Below are positions 17,333-26,057 of a stretch of 64,000 nucleotides of DNA, in pieces. This DNA is from Candidatus Gastranaerophilales bacterium (GTDB lineage Bacteria; Cyanobacteriota; Vampirovibrionia; Gastranaerophilales; Gastranaerophilaceae), in assembly GCA_910587815.1 (NCBI GenBank), contig CAJUNK010000011.1:1-64000 (forward strand). The letters run 5' to 3'. The notes below the pieces were generated by a model. The model had not been told where the DNA came from and did not search any database. It saw only the letters and a program-made list of their open reading frames with translations. A program made the position numbers and the translations under genes. Position 1 is the stretch's first letter. The number at the start of each line of letters is the position of its first letter.

Positions 17333-18595
17333 ATGGAAAACACCGTTTTAGATTTTAAAAACCATTTTAATGATTATGTTCAAAATCTTGAAACATATAT
17401 TATGTTTCAAATCAAACAAAGAACAATTGAATTAACCGATGAACTAACCAAAAAAGATAGAAAGCCCATATCTTTATCAATGGGTGCACCCGTTGATATG
17501 GTTCCAAAATTTGCAATTGAAACTTTGAAAAATTGTTTGGATGAACCTTCTATCCATACATATTCTACCCCAAAAGGCGAAAAGTATTTTCTTGAAGCAG
17601 TTGCCCAAAGGATGAAAACAAGATTCAACGTTGATGTTGACCCTAATAGTGAAGTATTTTCTTTAATAGGTTCTAAAGAAGGTATTGCAAATCTTATCAG
17701 AGAATTAATTAATCCAACAACTGACATTAAAAACAAAGATATAATCCTTGTGCCAGACCCAGGATATGCCTCTTATAAAGAAATGATAAAAGTTTCAGGC
17801 GGTTTAGGCTATGGTTTGCCTTTAACAAAAGAAAATAACTATATGCCTGATTTGGATTTAGTTTTGGAAGATATTAAAAAAGATGGTTTAAACCCTGCAA
17901 AAATTAAAGCCCTTGTTATAAACTATCCAAACAATCCGCTTGGTGCAGTTGCAACGAAAGAATATCTTCAAAAATGTGTTGACTTTTGTATTAAACATCA
18001 AATAATTTTAATTTCTGATAATGCGTATTCTGAAATATATTTTGATGAAAATGATAAACCAATAAGTATTTTGGAATTAAAAAATGCAAAAGATGTTTCT
18101 GTTGAATTTCATAGTTTTTCAAAACCTTATGCTATGACAGGATGGCGTCTTGGCTGGGTTTGTGGAAATAAGCAAATAGTTTCCATGTTTGGTAAATTAA
18201 AATCTACAATTGACACAGGTGTTTTTAAGGCGTTGCAATTAACAGGCGCAAAGTTGTTGAATTCAAAAGAAGGCGAAGAATATATTTTAAATGCTAATCA
18301 AAATTTGAAAATAAAACTGACAGATTTTGTTAAAGGATTGAAAGGACTTGGTTATCAGGATGTCGAAGTACCAAAGGCAACGTTTTATCTATGGATAAAA
18401 ATTCCGCCAAGATATAATGAGGATGCCAAAAAATTCTGTGATGATTTACTTGAAAAATCAGGTATAGTTGCTGTTCCTGGTGACGCATTTGGTGTAAATG
18501 GAAAAGGATGTGTTAGATTATCTATAACAGCATCTAAAGAAAATTTAGATATTGCAATAGATAGAATGAAAAAAGATGGACACACCTTTAATTAA
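17333..18595 (+). CDS. Class I/II PLP aminotransferase, LL-DAP-aminotransferase-like
   Basis: A 420-residue fold-type I aminotransferase. Visible motifs: the PLP phosphate loop IGSKEGIANL, PDPGYASY, NYPNNPLGAV, DNAYSEIYF, the Schiff-base lysine in HSFSKPYAMTGWRLGW, and the C-terminal IVAVPGDAFGVNGKGCVRLS with the substrate-carboxylate Arg. These match the DapL/aspartate aminotransferase branch, and LL-diaminopimelate aminotransferase would feed LysA (56177-57502). Specificity cannot be read with certainty. A GAGGA ribosome site precedes the ATG, and hisH follows after 3 bases. Confidence 0.88.
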   Translation: MENTVLDFKNHFNDYVQNLETYIMFQIKQRTIELTDELTKKDRKPISLSMGAPVDMVPKFAIETLKNCLDEPSIHTYSTPKGEKYFLEAVAQRMKTRFNVDVDPNSEVFSLIGSKEGIANLIRELINPTTDIKNKDIILVPDPGYASYKEMIKVSGGLGYGLPLTKENNYMPDLDLVLEDIKKDGLNPAKIKALVINYPNNPLGAVATKEYLQKCVDFCIKHQIILISDNAYSEIYFDENDKPISILELKNAKDVSVEFHSFSKPYAMTGWRLGWVCGNKQIVSMFGKLKSTIDTGVFKALQLTGAKLLNSKEGEEYILNANQNLKIKLTDFVKGLKGLGYQDVEVPKATFYLWIKIPPRYNEDAKKFCDDLLEKSGIVAVPGDAFGVNGKGCVRLSITASKENLDIAIDRMKKDGHTFN

Positions 18596-18598
18596 ATT

Positions 18599-19198
18599 AT
18601 GAAAAAGCCTAAAACAGTAATAATAGATTATGGTGCAGGAAATGTAAGAAGCCTTGGAAACATGCTTACATTTCTTGATGTGCCATATAAAATAACGGAT
18701 GATAAATTTGTAATTAAAAACGCAGATAGAATTATTTTTCCAGGGCAGGGGCATTTTGCACAGGCTATGGAAAAATTAAATTCCAAAGATATGACACCTT
18801 TTATTCAAGATATAGTGTCTAATGGCAAGGTTTTTTTGGGAATTTGTTTAGGATTGCAAGTGTTATTTGAAACTTCTGAAGAAGCACCAGGCACTCAAGG
18901 GTTAGGAATATTTGAAGGGAATGTTAAAAAATTTCAAGCTGGAAAAACCCCTCAAATAGGCTGGAATAAGATAAAAACAACAAAAAACAATTCTTATTTG
19001 AATGATGATTATTTTTATTTTGTAAATTCATTTCATGTTTGTCCTAAATGTGCAGATATAATAAGTTCAAATGCAAATTATCATATAGATTTTTGTGCAA
19101 GTGTTGAATATAAAAATATAACTGCTGTACAATTTCATCCCGAAAAAAGTTCAAATGCTGGCATAAATTTCTTTAAAAATTGGCTTTATAAAGAATAA
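18599..19198 (+). CDS. hisH: Imidazole glycerol phosphate synthase, glutaminase subunit
   Basis: Hydrolyses glutamine to give ammonia to HisF in histidine biosynthesis. The 199-residue product has normal length and the class I amidotransferase motifs: PGQGHF oxyanion region, nucleophile Cys83 in GICLGLQVLFE and the His-Glu dyad in VQFHPEKS. TDYGAGN-like start (IIDYGAGNVRSL) is typical of HisH rather than PdxT or GuaA. It begins 3 bases after the aminotransferase gene and is likely in the same transcript. HisF is not in the window. Confidence 0.93.
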   Translation: MKKPKTVIIDYGAGNVRSLGNMLTFLDVPYKITDDKFVIKNADRIIFPGQGHFAQAMEKLNSKDMTPFIQDIVSNGKVFLGICLGLQVLFETSEEAPGTQGLGIFEGNVKKFQAGKTPQIGWNKIKTTKNNSYLNDDYFYFVNSFHVCPKCADIISSNANYHIDFCASVEYKNITAVQFHPEKSSNAGINFFKNWLYKE

Positions 19199-19213
19199 TC
19201 TGCCTATATTATT

Positions 19214-19242
19214 TTGAATTTTGAAAACTTTTATTGTAATAT
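19214..19242 (+). promoter_or_regulatory. Promoter of fabI
   Basis: TTGAAT (19214-19219), 17-base spacer, TAATAT (19237-19242). Transcription would begin near 19249, which places an upstream in-frame ATG at 19246 outside the message and supports the start at 19276. Confidence 0.65.
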
Positions 19243-19275
19243 GGGATGAAAATAAAAGACAATAAGGAGTATTTT

Positions 19276-20079
19276 ATGGGTATTATGGAAGGCAAAAAAG
19301 GCATCATATTTGGTGTTTCAAATAAACATGGTATAGCAAACGCTATAGCAGAACAAATTCATAAAGAAGGCGGTGAAATTGCTTTTACTTATGCAAATGA
19401 AGTAATGGAAAAAAGGGTAAAACCTATCGCAGATGAAATGAATTCCAAAATGTGCGTTGAATGCGACGTTACAAAAGATGAAGACGTTAAAAACGTGTTT
19501 GAGCAATACTCTAAAATTTATGATTCATTAGATTTTGTAGTGCATGCTGTTGCATTTGCCAATAAAGATGATTTAATGGGCGAATTCTACACCACATCAC
19601 GTGAAGGTTGGGATTTAGCAATGCATGTAAGTGCTTACTCGCTTCTTACTATTTCAAAATATGCAAAACCACAAATGGAACAAACAGGCGGCGGTTCAAT
19701 TTTGGCGCTTACATATCTTGGCGCAACACAAGTAGTTGCAAATTATAATATTATGGGTGTTGCAAAAGCTGCGCTCGAATCTTCTATGAGATTTATTTCT
19801 TATGATTTAGGAAAATACAATATTAGATGCAACTGTCTTTCAGCCGGTCCTGTTAAAACACTTGCAGCAAAAGGTATTGCAGGTTTTGATAGAATGCTTA
19901 AAGCAAATATTCTAAAAGCACCTTTAAAGAGAACACCATCTTTAGAAGATGTTGGCAAAGCAGGTTTATACCTTGCATCTGATTTATCAAGCGGTGTAAC
20001 AGGTCAAGTTCAGTTTGTAGATTGTGGTGCAAGCAGTGTATTTGCATCTATTGAAGAAATGGCTCAAATTCAATTATAG
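19276..20079 (+). CDS. fabI: Enoyl-ACP reductase (NADH)
   Basis: Reduces enoyl-ACP in the last step of each fatty-acid elongation cycle. The 267-residue product shows the FabI-type short-chain dehydrogenase features: GVSNKHGIANAIAEQIHKEG nucleotide loop, ECDVTKDEDV, HAVAFANKDDLMGEF, the YNIMGVAKA catalytic Tyr and Lys, CLSAGPVKTLAAKGI and a C-terminal LASDLSSGVTGQVQFVDCG. I chose ATG 19276 because AAGGAG lies 5 bases before it; the in-frame ATG 30 bases upstream has no ribosome site and overlaps the predicted transcription start. A strong terminator follows. Confidence 0.95.
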   Translation: MGIMEGKKGIIFGVSNKHGIANAIAEQIHKEGGEIAFTYANEVMEKRVKPIADEMNSKMCVECDVTKDEDVKNVFEQYSKIYDSLDFVVHAVAFANKDDLMGEFYTTSREGWDLAMHVSAYSLLTISKYAKPQMEQTGGGSILALTYLGATQVVANYNIMGVAKAALESSMRFISYDLGKYNIRCNCLSAGPVKTLAAKGIAGFDRMLKANILKAPLKRTPSLEDVGKAGLYLASDLSSGVTGQVQFVDCGASSVFASIEEMAQIQL

Positions 20080-20101
20080 ATTTAATGATTATTCAAATAT
20101 T

Positions 20102-20134
20102 AAAAAACCCCTTGAAATTTTCAAGGGGTTTTTT
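20102..20134. terminator. Bidirectional intrinsic terminator
   Basis: A long inverted repeat (aaaaaaccccttgaaa / ttttcaaggggtttttt) with an A-run on one side and T-run on the other, between the convergent fabI and HExxH genes. Confidence 0.92.
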
Positions 20135-20136
20135 AA

Positions 20137-21546
20137 TTATTGTTTCAAAGATTTTTCAGGCGGCATACTTGCATTTTTGCGTATTGCTTTTTTTATAGGT
20201 TTTTTTGGGGATATTTTTTTTATTGTTGCTAATTTCTTTTTATTTTCAGCATTTTCATAATCCCAATAAAAACGATGTATTCTATAACAATCATCTTCGT
20301 ATGCCTTGTCTCTGATGTCATTTCTTATGTCATCTTTTTGATATTCAAGCATCGCCATTAGTTTTTCTGTTTGTACAGGGTTGTATCCTTCAGGCACCCA
20401 ATGTTTCCTATTTAAATATGCAAGTGCAATATATTGAGCATCTATCTCAAGATCATTATTGTAATCAACATACGTGAAGGGTGTATTTTTATCGTCTGCC
20501 CTATCTTGTTCATTAACATTAACCCTTAAAAAAAGTGTTTGCATAGATTCAACAGGTACTGTATCTATAGTATGTCCTCGGTCTGTTGTTATTTTGAATG
20601 TGCTGGAATCATCTAATTGTTTAGCAGATGTTTTTTTGTATTTATAAGGATAAGACGTTTTCCAAGAAGAAGGGCTATTTGCAGGAAGCCTGTTATGCTT
20701 TTTCATGTGATTATATATTGTTTCAAGGGCATTAGGCTCTTCGTTTTTGGCATTTAATACAACATGAAATGCAATAGCATGTTCTATTTCATGTGCAAGG
20801 TACCCTGCTGCAAGCTCGGATGCTTCTTTTGGGTTTAGTTTGTAATAATAATTGTTATCAAGACTTTTTTTGCTATTTTCAAGGGCAAATTGTAAACTTC
20901 TTTCACCTAGATTTTCGAAATTTTCAAGTTTTAAATGTTTATCTCCACTTAAATCTCCTTGTTTAATAAAATCCACAACGGCTTTTTGTGGCAGCATTGC
21001 TATTTTTCCATTACTTACAAGCAGCATTGTAGGAAATGTTTCTTTGTTGATTAAAATAGTATTGCTTGTCCAATTATACTGCGCAGCAATTAGCTTTTCT
21101 CGGTTTAAAGGCGTATATTTATTGACGATGCCATAAAAATTTGGTTCATCAATTGAAGTGAATTTTACATTTGGTTTATTTATTTTGATATTTGAGAAGT
21201 ATTCTTTATATCTTTGCCTTGTGGACATCCATTCCCAAGCGGCATCGCGTTTTTTGCCAATTTCTTTACTTAATTCGCTATAATATGCATCATCAAAGGT
21301 TACCCTTTCAATCGGGGTTTTTGGTTTATTGGCTGCTGCTTTGGATTTTGAACTTTTGTTTGTTTTATGTGTGCCTTCAAAAGAAATAGTGTTATTTTTT
21401 GTAAATACATCATAACCAGTGGAAAAATTATTTTTACCAAAATTTAAACTAAAGTTATCATTTTTACTATCTTTATTTTTGGCTTTTTGGACTGAATATT
21501 GGGAGTTTATCCTAAAATTTGAAGTTATATTATTGATACTTAACAA
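20137..21546 (-). CDS. Putative zincin metalloprotease-like protein (HExxH)
   Basis: A 469-residue protein with AAGYLAHEIEHAIAFH at about 247-261: His252, Glu253 and His256 form a zinc-peptidase-like HExxH signature in a plausible helix. Downstream 'DLEIDAQYIALAYLNRKHWVPEGYNP' could supply a third ligand and resembles the layout of M48-like or gluzincin proteins, but no family match is certain. The first ~75 residues are low complexity, rich in Asn, Ser and Lys, with short F motifs (SLNFGK, TISFEG) and no classic signal peptide. The C-terminus is a very basic Lys/Pro tail. The start is probably TTG at 21546, behind AGGAAAGGA. Confidence 0.6.
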   Translation of the reverse strand: MLSINNITSNFRINSQYSVQKAKNKDSKNDNFSLNFGKNNFSTGYDVFTKNNTISFEGTHKTNKSSKSKAAANKPKTPIERVTFDDAYYSELSKEIGKKRDAAWEWMSTRQRYKEYFSNIKINKPNVKFTSIDEPNFYGIVNKYTPLNREKLIAAQYNWTSNTILINKETFPTMLLVSNGKIAMLPQKAVVDFIKQGDLSGDKHLKLENFENLGERSLQFALENSKKSLDNNYYYKLNPKEASELAAGYLAHEIEHAIAFHVVLNAKNEEPNALETIYNHMKKHNRLPANSPSSWKTSYPYKYKKTSAKQLDDSSTFKITTDRGHTIDTVPVESMQTLFLRVNVNEQDRADDKNTPFTYVDYNNDLEIDAQYIALAYLNRKHWVPEGYNPVQTEKLMAMLEYQKDDIRNDIRDKAYEDDCYRIHRFYWDYENAENKKKLATIKKISPKKPIKKAIRKNASMPPEKSLKQ

Positions 21547-21627
21547 ACCTTTGTCCTTTCCTGGATAAAAATTCCTTGTGTTTATGCTTGGTATAAACCT
21601 TGTAAATATAAAAATTTGCTAAAAATT

Positions 21628-21660
21628 AAAGGCTTTGGATTTTTGTATCTCAAAGCCTTT
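21628..21660 (-). terminator. Terminator downstream of ilvD
   Basis: A 10-bp perfect stem (aaaggctttg / caaagccttt) with a 13-base loop. On the minus strand it is followed by an AT-rich stretch with a short T-run, 22 bases past the ilvD stop. Confidence 0.75.
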
Positions 21661-21681
21661 AAACAATATCTGTTTATATTT

Positions 21682-23340
21682 TTATCCGCAAATTGCACCA
21701 AGGTCTGCGCCAGATACGGTTTTTGCATATTTTGAAAGAAATCCGCGCTCTATTTCTTTTGTTTTTGGTGTGAAATTCTTTCTTCTATTTACAATTTCAT
21801 CTTCAGAAACCAACAAATTAATTGTTCTTTTATTGATATCAATTTTAATTTTATCGCCATCTTTTATTAGGCCTATAATTCCTCCATCAACAGCTTCTGG
21901 ACAAATATGTCCTATGCAAAGGCCGCGCGTACCGCCAGAAAATCTGCCATCTGTAATTAATGCACATTTTTTGCCAAGTCCTTTTCCAACCAATAATGAT
22001 GTTGGTGCAAGCATTTCTCTCATACCAGGACCTCCTTTTGGGCCCTCATATCTTATAACAACAACATCTCCTGCTTTTACATCATCTTCTTCAATGCCTT
22101 TCATGGCATCTTCTTCCCTATCATAACATTTTGCAACCCCTTCAAATTCAAAACATTCTTCAGCAACACCAGAAATTTTAACTACAGCACCTTTTTCGGC
22201 TAAATTTCCATGTAAAATTGCAAGCCCTGGATTTTTTGTGATAGGGTTATCAAACGGTTTAATTACACTGTTATCCACCCATGCTTCATTTGCCCTTTCT
22301 TCCATTGTTTTGCCTTCAATGTTTTTTGTATTTTTAAGTTCAGGTGTTTTGCCCCATAATGTTTTTATAGTGCCAGGAATTCCTCCTGCATTGTCAAAAT
22401 CTGTCATAGTAGGAAGTGCCGATGGGTCTAATTTTATTATTTGCGGGATTTTAAAGCTCAATTCTTCAAAATCATCCAGTGTTAAATCAATTTCAGCACT
22501 GTTTGCTATTGCAAGAAGGTGTAAAATTGAATTTGTGCTTCCGCCAAGTGCAAGGTCTGCAACTATTGCATTTCTCATAGAATCTTTTGTGACAATATCT
22601 TTTGGTTTGATATCATTTCTAACCAAATCAACAACTAAATATCCTGAATCAAAGGCAATTCTTCTTTTTTTAGATGAAACCGCAGCAGCTGACGCACATC
22701 CTGTAATACTCATTCCCATTACTTCAGTAAGACATGCAAGAGTATTTGCTGTGTATAATCCCTGGCATGCACCTGCTGTAGGACATGCATAATGTTCCAT
22801 TTCATGAAGTTTTTCTTCACTTATCTCTCCTGCTCTGAATCTTCCAACAGCTTCTGATGAACCTCTGATAAATGTCAAAGTTTCACCTTTGCAGTGGCCC
22901 TCAAGGGAAGGGCCTGCTGTTACAACAACTGTAGGTATATTCAATCTTAAAGCTGCAATGAGCATTCCTGGGGTAATTTTATCGCAATTTGTAAGAAGTA
23001 CAAGACCATCTAATTGATGTGCCCCTGCAACAGTTTCAACACAATCTGCAATTAAATCGCGTGATGGCAGGGAGTATCTCATTCCTGAATGTCCCATTGC
23101 AATACCATCACACACGGCAGGGGTTCCAAATATAAATGCTTGGCCGCCGTTAGAATGTATTCCCTTTTCAATTTGGCGTTCTAAATCTCTCATTCCCATA
23201 TGCCCTGGAACAAGGTCTGAAAAAGAACTTGCAATACCAATAAACGGGCGTTTTATATTTTTATCTGATAGTCCGCCTGCGTATAAAAGTGCTCTGTGCG
23301 GGGCTTTTGCTATTCCTTCTTTAATTGCGTTACTTTTCAT
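21682..23340 (-). CDS. ilvD: Dihydroxy-acid dehydratase
   Basis: Dehydrates dihydroxy-isovalerate and dihydroxy-methylvalerate in valine, isoleucine and leucine synthesis, using an Fe-S cluster. The 552-residue length is normal for the family. Cluster ligands are visible in LTNCDKITPGM and in ACPTAGACQGLYTANT; GGSTNSILHLLA, the FEGVAKCYDREEDA loop and the GRFSGGTRGLCIGHICPEA signature near the C-terminus are also present. AAGGAG precedes the ATG. A ~370-base untranslated leader lies upstream with a branched-chain-rich leader peptide, so control by attenuation is likely. No other ilv or leu gene is in the window. Confidence 0.96.
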   Translation of the reverse strand: MKSNAIKEGIAKAPHRALLYAGGLSDKNIKRPFIGIASSFSDLVPGHMGMRDLERQIEKGIHSNGGQAFIFGTPAVCDGIAMGHSGMRYSLPSRDLIADCVETVAGAHQLDGLVLLTNCDKITPGMLIAALRLNIPTVVVTAGPSLEGHCKGETLTFIRGSSEAVGRFRAGEISEEKLHEMEHYACPTAGACQGLYTANTLACLTEVMGMSITGCASAAAVSSKKRRIAFDSGYLVVDLVRNDIKPKDIVTKDSMRNAIVADLALGGSTNSILHLLAIANSAEIDLTLDDFEELSFKIPQIIKLDPSALPTMTDFDNAGGIPGTIKTLWGKTPELKNTKNIEGKTMEERANEAWVDNSVIKPFDNPITKNPGLAILHGNLAEKGAVVKISGVAEECFEFEGVAKCYDREEDAMKGIEEDDVKAGDVVVIRYEGPKGGPGMREMLAPTSLLVGKGLGKKCALITDGRFSGGTRGLCIGHICPEAVDGGIIGLIKDGDKIKIDINKRTINLLVSEDEIVNRRKNFTPKTKEIERGFLSKYAKTVSGADLGAICG

Positions 23341-23388
23341 TATTATTCTCCTTGAAATTGTAATTAAATGGTTTATAATATAGATATC

Positions 23389-23423
23389 GGGCGAGGGTGT
23401 TTGAGCACCCCCATTAAAAGCCC
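23389..23423 (-). promoter_or_regulatory. Hairpin in the ilvD leader
   Basis: On the minus strand GGGTG and CACCC pair around a short loop, and an outer gggc/gccc pair (23420-23423 with 23389-23392) can extend the stem. It begins at the stop codon of the leader peptide. No strong T-run follows, so it may be an attenuator or anti-attenuator stem rather than a simple terminator. Confidence 0.5.
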
Positions 23424-23424
23424 T

Positions 23425-23499
23425 TTAGTGTTTAAATTTAAGCGTTATTGCTATCATAAAGATAAGTAATAGCGCTTTTGTGCTTATAACAAACACCAT
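23425..23499 (-). CDS. Branched-chain-rich leader peptide upstream of ilvD (24 aa)
   Basis: ATG at 23499 has an AAGGAGG ribosome site exactly 9 bases upstream. The 24-residue product starts MVFVISTKALLLIFMIAITL and ends KFKH. Ten of 24 residues are Ile, Leu or Val, including an unbroken LLLI, and the stop falls beside a GC-rich hairpin about 80 bases before ilvD. This is the expected layout of an attenuation leader peptide: ribosome stalling at Ile/Leu/Val codons when charged tRNA is scarce would change folding of the following RNA. Such leaders are well known for ilv/leu operons in Proteobacteria and Actinobacteria. Another frame from ATG 23508 also opens, but its ribosome-site spacing is only 2 bases and it has no such bias. 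Confidence 0.7.
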   Translation of the reverse strand: MVFVISTKALLLIFMIAITLKFKH

Positions 23500-23756
23500 T
23501 CGGCATCGCCTCCTTTCTGCTGATATCACCATTAAAAATGTTGTCCAACAGAAGCAAGGTTTACGCAGGGCTTACCCTATATTTATTTTTTAATTCTTCA
23601 ATTTATTTCAATTATATAATATTTTTATCTTTTGTAAAAAAATGTTTATAAATTTTCAATTATTACTTTTATTTACTTGCTTTTCATGAGAAAATATTTG
23701 CAAAAACCGAGTTTCCTATGAGTGAATGTGTGAAATCGCAAATAAAGGCTTCTGTA

Positions 23757-25028
23757 ATGGCTCCTATAAAGACCGTTATCCTTGCAGCCGGCAAAGGCAC
23801 AAGGATGAAATCTGAAAAACCAAAGGTTTTGCATGAGATTTTTAATAAACCTCTTGTAAGTTGGGTGCTTTCTGCTTGTGAGGATGCTAATTCACTGGAA
23901 AATATCGTGATTGTTGGCCACAAGAGTGAAATGGTTCAAGATTTTGTTTCAAAAAATCATCCAAAATCCATTTGTGTTGAACAAAAAGAACAATTGGGCA
24001 CAGGTCATGCAGTTAGCATGGCAAAGTCTGAATTGAATAATTTTGAAGGTAATGTCTTAATTTTGTGCGGAGACACACCTTTGATAACATCAATGAGTCT
24101 TAAAAAATTTATAGAATTTCATAATAAAAATGACGCCGATGTTACAGTGATGAGTGCTATTCTGGAAAATCCTTTTGGATATGGCAGAATTATTCGTGAT
24201 GAAAAAAATTGTGTATCTGAAATTGTAGAACAAAAAGATTGTAATGATTTACAAAAGGAAGTTAAAGAAATTAATGCTGGTATGTATTGTCTGAATTGGC
24301 AAAAAGTTAAAGGCTTCTTTGATAGTCTTCAAAATAATAATTCACAAAATGAATACTATTTAACCGATATTATAAAATGGGGGAATGACAATAAACTCAA
24401 AGTTTCAGGGTATGTTTTAGAAAATTATGATGAAACACTGGGTATAAATTCAAGGGTGCAATTGGCCGAAGCCTTTAAAACAATGAATGACAGGCATTTA
24501 AATAATTTAATGGAAAATGGCGTTACAATTGTTTCTCCTGAAAATACACAAATATCCCCTGAAACAGAAATTGGAGCCGACACAGTTATTTTCCCAAATA
24601 CATTTATAAACGGTAAAAACAAAATTGGCAAAAATTGTAAAATTGGCCCGTTTGCGCACCTTCGAGGGGATTGCGTTATTGAAGATAATGTTAAAATCGG
24701 GAATTTTGTTGAATTAAAAAAATCTTATGTAAAATCTTATACAAATATCTGTCACCTTAGTTATGTTGGAGATTCTGAAGTTGGTTCCAATGTAAACGTA
24801 GGCGCAGGAACTATTACAGCAAATTATAATTCAATTACAAAGGAAAAAAAGAAAACAATAATCAATGATGGCGCATCAATTGGTTCAAATGTGGTGCTTG
24901 TAGCCCCTGTAGAGCTTGGAGAAAAAGCATTTATCGGGGCAGGTTCTGTCATTACAAAAGATGTTGGGGCAAATGCTTTAGGTTTGACAAGAAATCCCCA
25001 AAGAGAAATAAAAAACTACGTAAAATAA
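23757..25028 (+). CDS. glmU: Bifunctional GlcNAc-1-P uridyltransferase / GlcN-1-P acetyltransferase
   Basis: Makes UDP-GlcNAc for peptidoglycan and LPS. The N-terminal nucleotidyltransferase has LAAGKGTRMKSEKPKVLHE, EQLGTGHAV and LCGDTPLI. The C-terminal left-handed beta-helix shows hexapeptide repeats and the acetyltransferase signature FVELKKSYV, HLSYVGDSEVG, GAGTITANYN. I prefer ATG 23757 (423 aa): it follows AAAGG and begins right before the Rossmann strand, while the in-frame ATG at 23718 has no ribosome site. It is somewhat shorter than the ~450-residue norm at the C-terminal end. First gene of the glmU-prs-udg cluster. Confidence 0.95.
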   Translation: MAPIKTVILAAGKGTRMKSEKPKVLHEIFNKPLVSWVLSACEDANSLENIVIVGHKSEMVQDFVSKNHPKSICVEQKEQLGTGHAVSMAKSELNNFEGNVLILCGDTPLITSMSLKKFIEFHNKNDADVTVMSAILENPFGYGRIIRDEKNCVSEIVEQKDCNDLQKEVKEINAGMYCLNWQKVKGFFDSLQNNNSQNEYYLTDIIKWGNDNKLKVSGYVLENYDETLGINSRVQLAEAFKTMNDRHLNNLMENGVTIVSPENTQISPETEIGADTVIFPNTFINGKNKIGKNCKIGPFAHLRGDCVIEDNVKIGNFVELKKSYVKSYTNICHLSYVGDSEVGSNVNVGAGTITANYNSITKEKKKTIINDGASIGSNVVLVAPVELGEKAFIGAGSVITKDVGANALGLTRNPQREIKNYVK

Positions 25029-25040
25029 AAGGAGAAAAAG

Positions 25041-26057
25041 ATGAAATTAGGGCTTGAAACTATGCCGGCAAGAGAAAAAACTGTGCTCCCCACACATGAA
25101 ATTAAACTCTTTTGCGGTCGTTCTAATACTGTTTTGGCAGAAGAAATTGCTGAATATTTAGGGACGACAGTAGGTCCTATGATTATTAAAAATTTCTCTG
25201 ATGGTGAGATTTATGTGCAAATTCAAGATTCAATAAGGGGCGATGATGTATTTGTTGTACAGCCTTTGTGTAATCCTGTAAATGAAAATCTTGTAGAGCT
25301 TTTAATTATAATTGATGCCTTTAAAAGAGCCTCAGCTAAAACTATCACAGCTGTTATTCCGTATTATGGATATGCAAGACAGGATAGAAAAACATCAGGC
25401 AGAGAAGCAATCACAGCAAAACTTGTGGCAGATCTGTTAACAACAGCTGGTGCAGACAGAGTGCTTGCGATGGATTTACACACAGGTCAAATTCAAGGCT
25501 TTTTCAATATTTTAGTCGACCATATCTATGCAACACCAATCATTGTAAATTATATGAAAAAATTAAATCTTCCAAAAACTGAACTTGTGGCAGTTTCTCC
25601 AGATACAGGCGGTGTGCAGAGAACAAGGGCTTTTGCAAAGGCTATGGAATGCCCGCTTGCTATAATTGATAAAAGAAGGACGCAGCATAATGTTGCAGTT
25701 GCAGATCATGTTATTGGGGATGTGAAAGACAAAATTTGTGTAATGTTTGATGATATGATTGATACAGCAGGAACAATCTGTGAGGCCGCCAAGCTTTTAA
25801 AACGCGAAGGTGCTAAAGATGTATATGTTTGTGCTGTGCATCCTGTATTTTCAGGTCCTGCTCTAAAAAGGCTTGATGAAGCGCCAATCAAAGAAGTGAT
25901 TGTAACAAATACAATTCCTTTAAATAACAATGAATTTATTCCAACAAAAATAACGCAATTGTCAGTTGCACCACTACTTGGCGAAGCAATTTCAAGAATT
26001 CATGATGATCAATCTGTAAGTTCACTATTTGGTTTTGAAAAGGAATATAAAAATTAA
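25041..26057 (+). CDS. prs: Ribose-phosphate pyrophosphokinase
   Basis: Makes PRPP from ribose 5-phosphate and ATP for nucleotide, His and Trp synthesis. The 338-residue product has FSDGEIYVQIQDSIRGDDVFVVQ, the ATP loop YYGYARQDRK, the metal-binding DLHTGQIQGFF, and the PRPP loop CVMFDDMIDTAGT. A ~20-residue N-terminal extension precedes the usual start (IKLFCG). AAAGGAG lies 6 bases before the ATG. It starts 12 bases after glmU, the common glmU-prs arrangement of many bacteria, and its stop overlaps the start of the next gene by one base. Confidence 0.96.
   Translation: MKLGLETMPAREKTVLPTHEIKLFCGRSNTVLAEEIAEYLGTTVGPMIIKNFSDGEIYVQIQDSIRGDDVFVVQPLCNPVNENLVELLIIIDAFKRASAKTITAVIPYYGYARQDRKTSGREAITAKLVADLLTTAGADRVLAMDLHTGQIQGFFNILVDHIYATPIIVNYMKKLNLPKTELVAVSPDTGGVQRTRAFAKAMECPLAIIDKRRTQHNVAVADHVIGDVKDKICVMFDDMIDTAGTICEAAKLLKREGAKDVYVCAVHPVFSGPALKRLDEAPIKEVIVTNTIPLNNNEFIPTKITQLSVAPLLGEAISRIHDDQSVSSLFGFEKEYKN

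Noticed and set aside
23440..23508. Alternative leader frame from ATG 23508 in the ilvD leader
   Set aside because: The ribosome site is only 2 bases away and the peptide (MPNGVCYKH...) is not enriched in Ile/Leu/Val.
23341..23717. T-box riboswitch before ilvD
   Set aside because: No T-box consensus (AAGGGTGGNACC-type) is seen.
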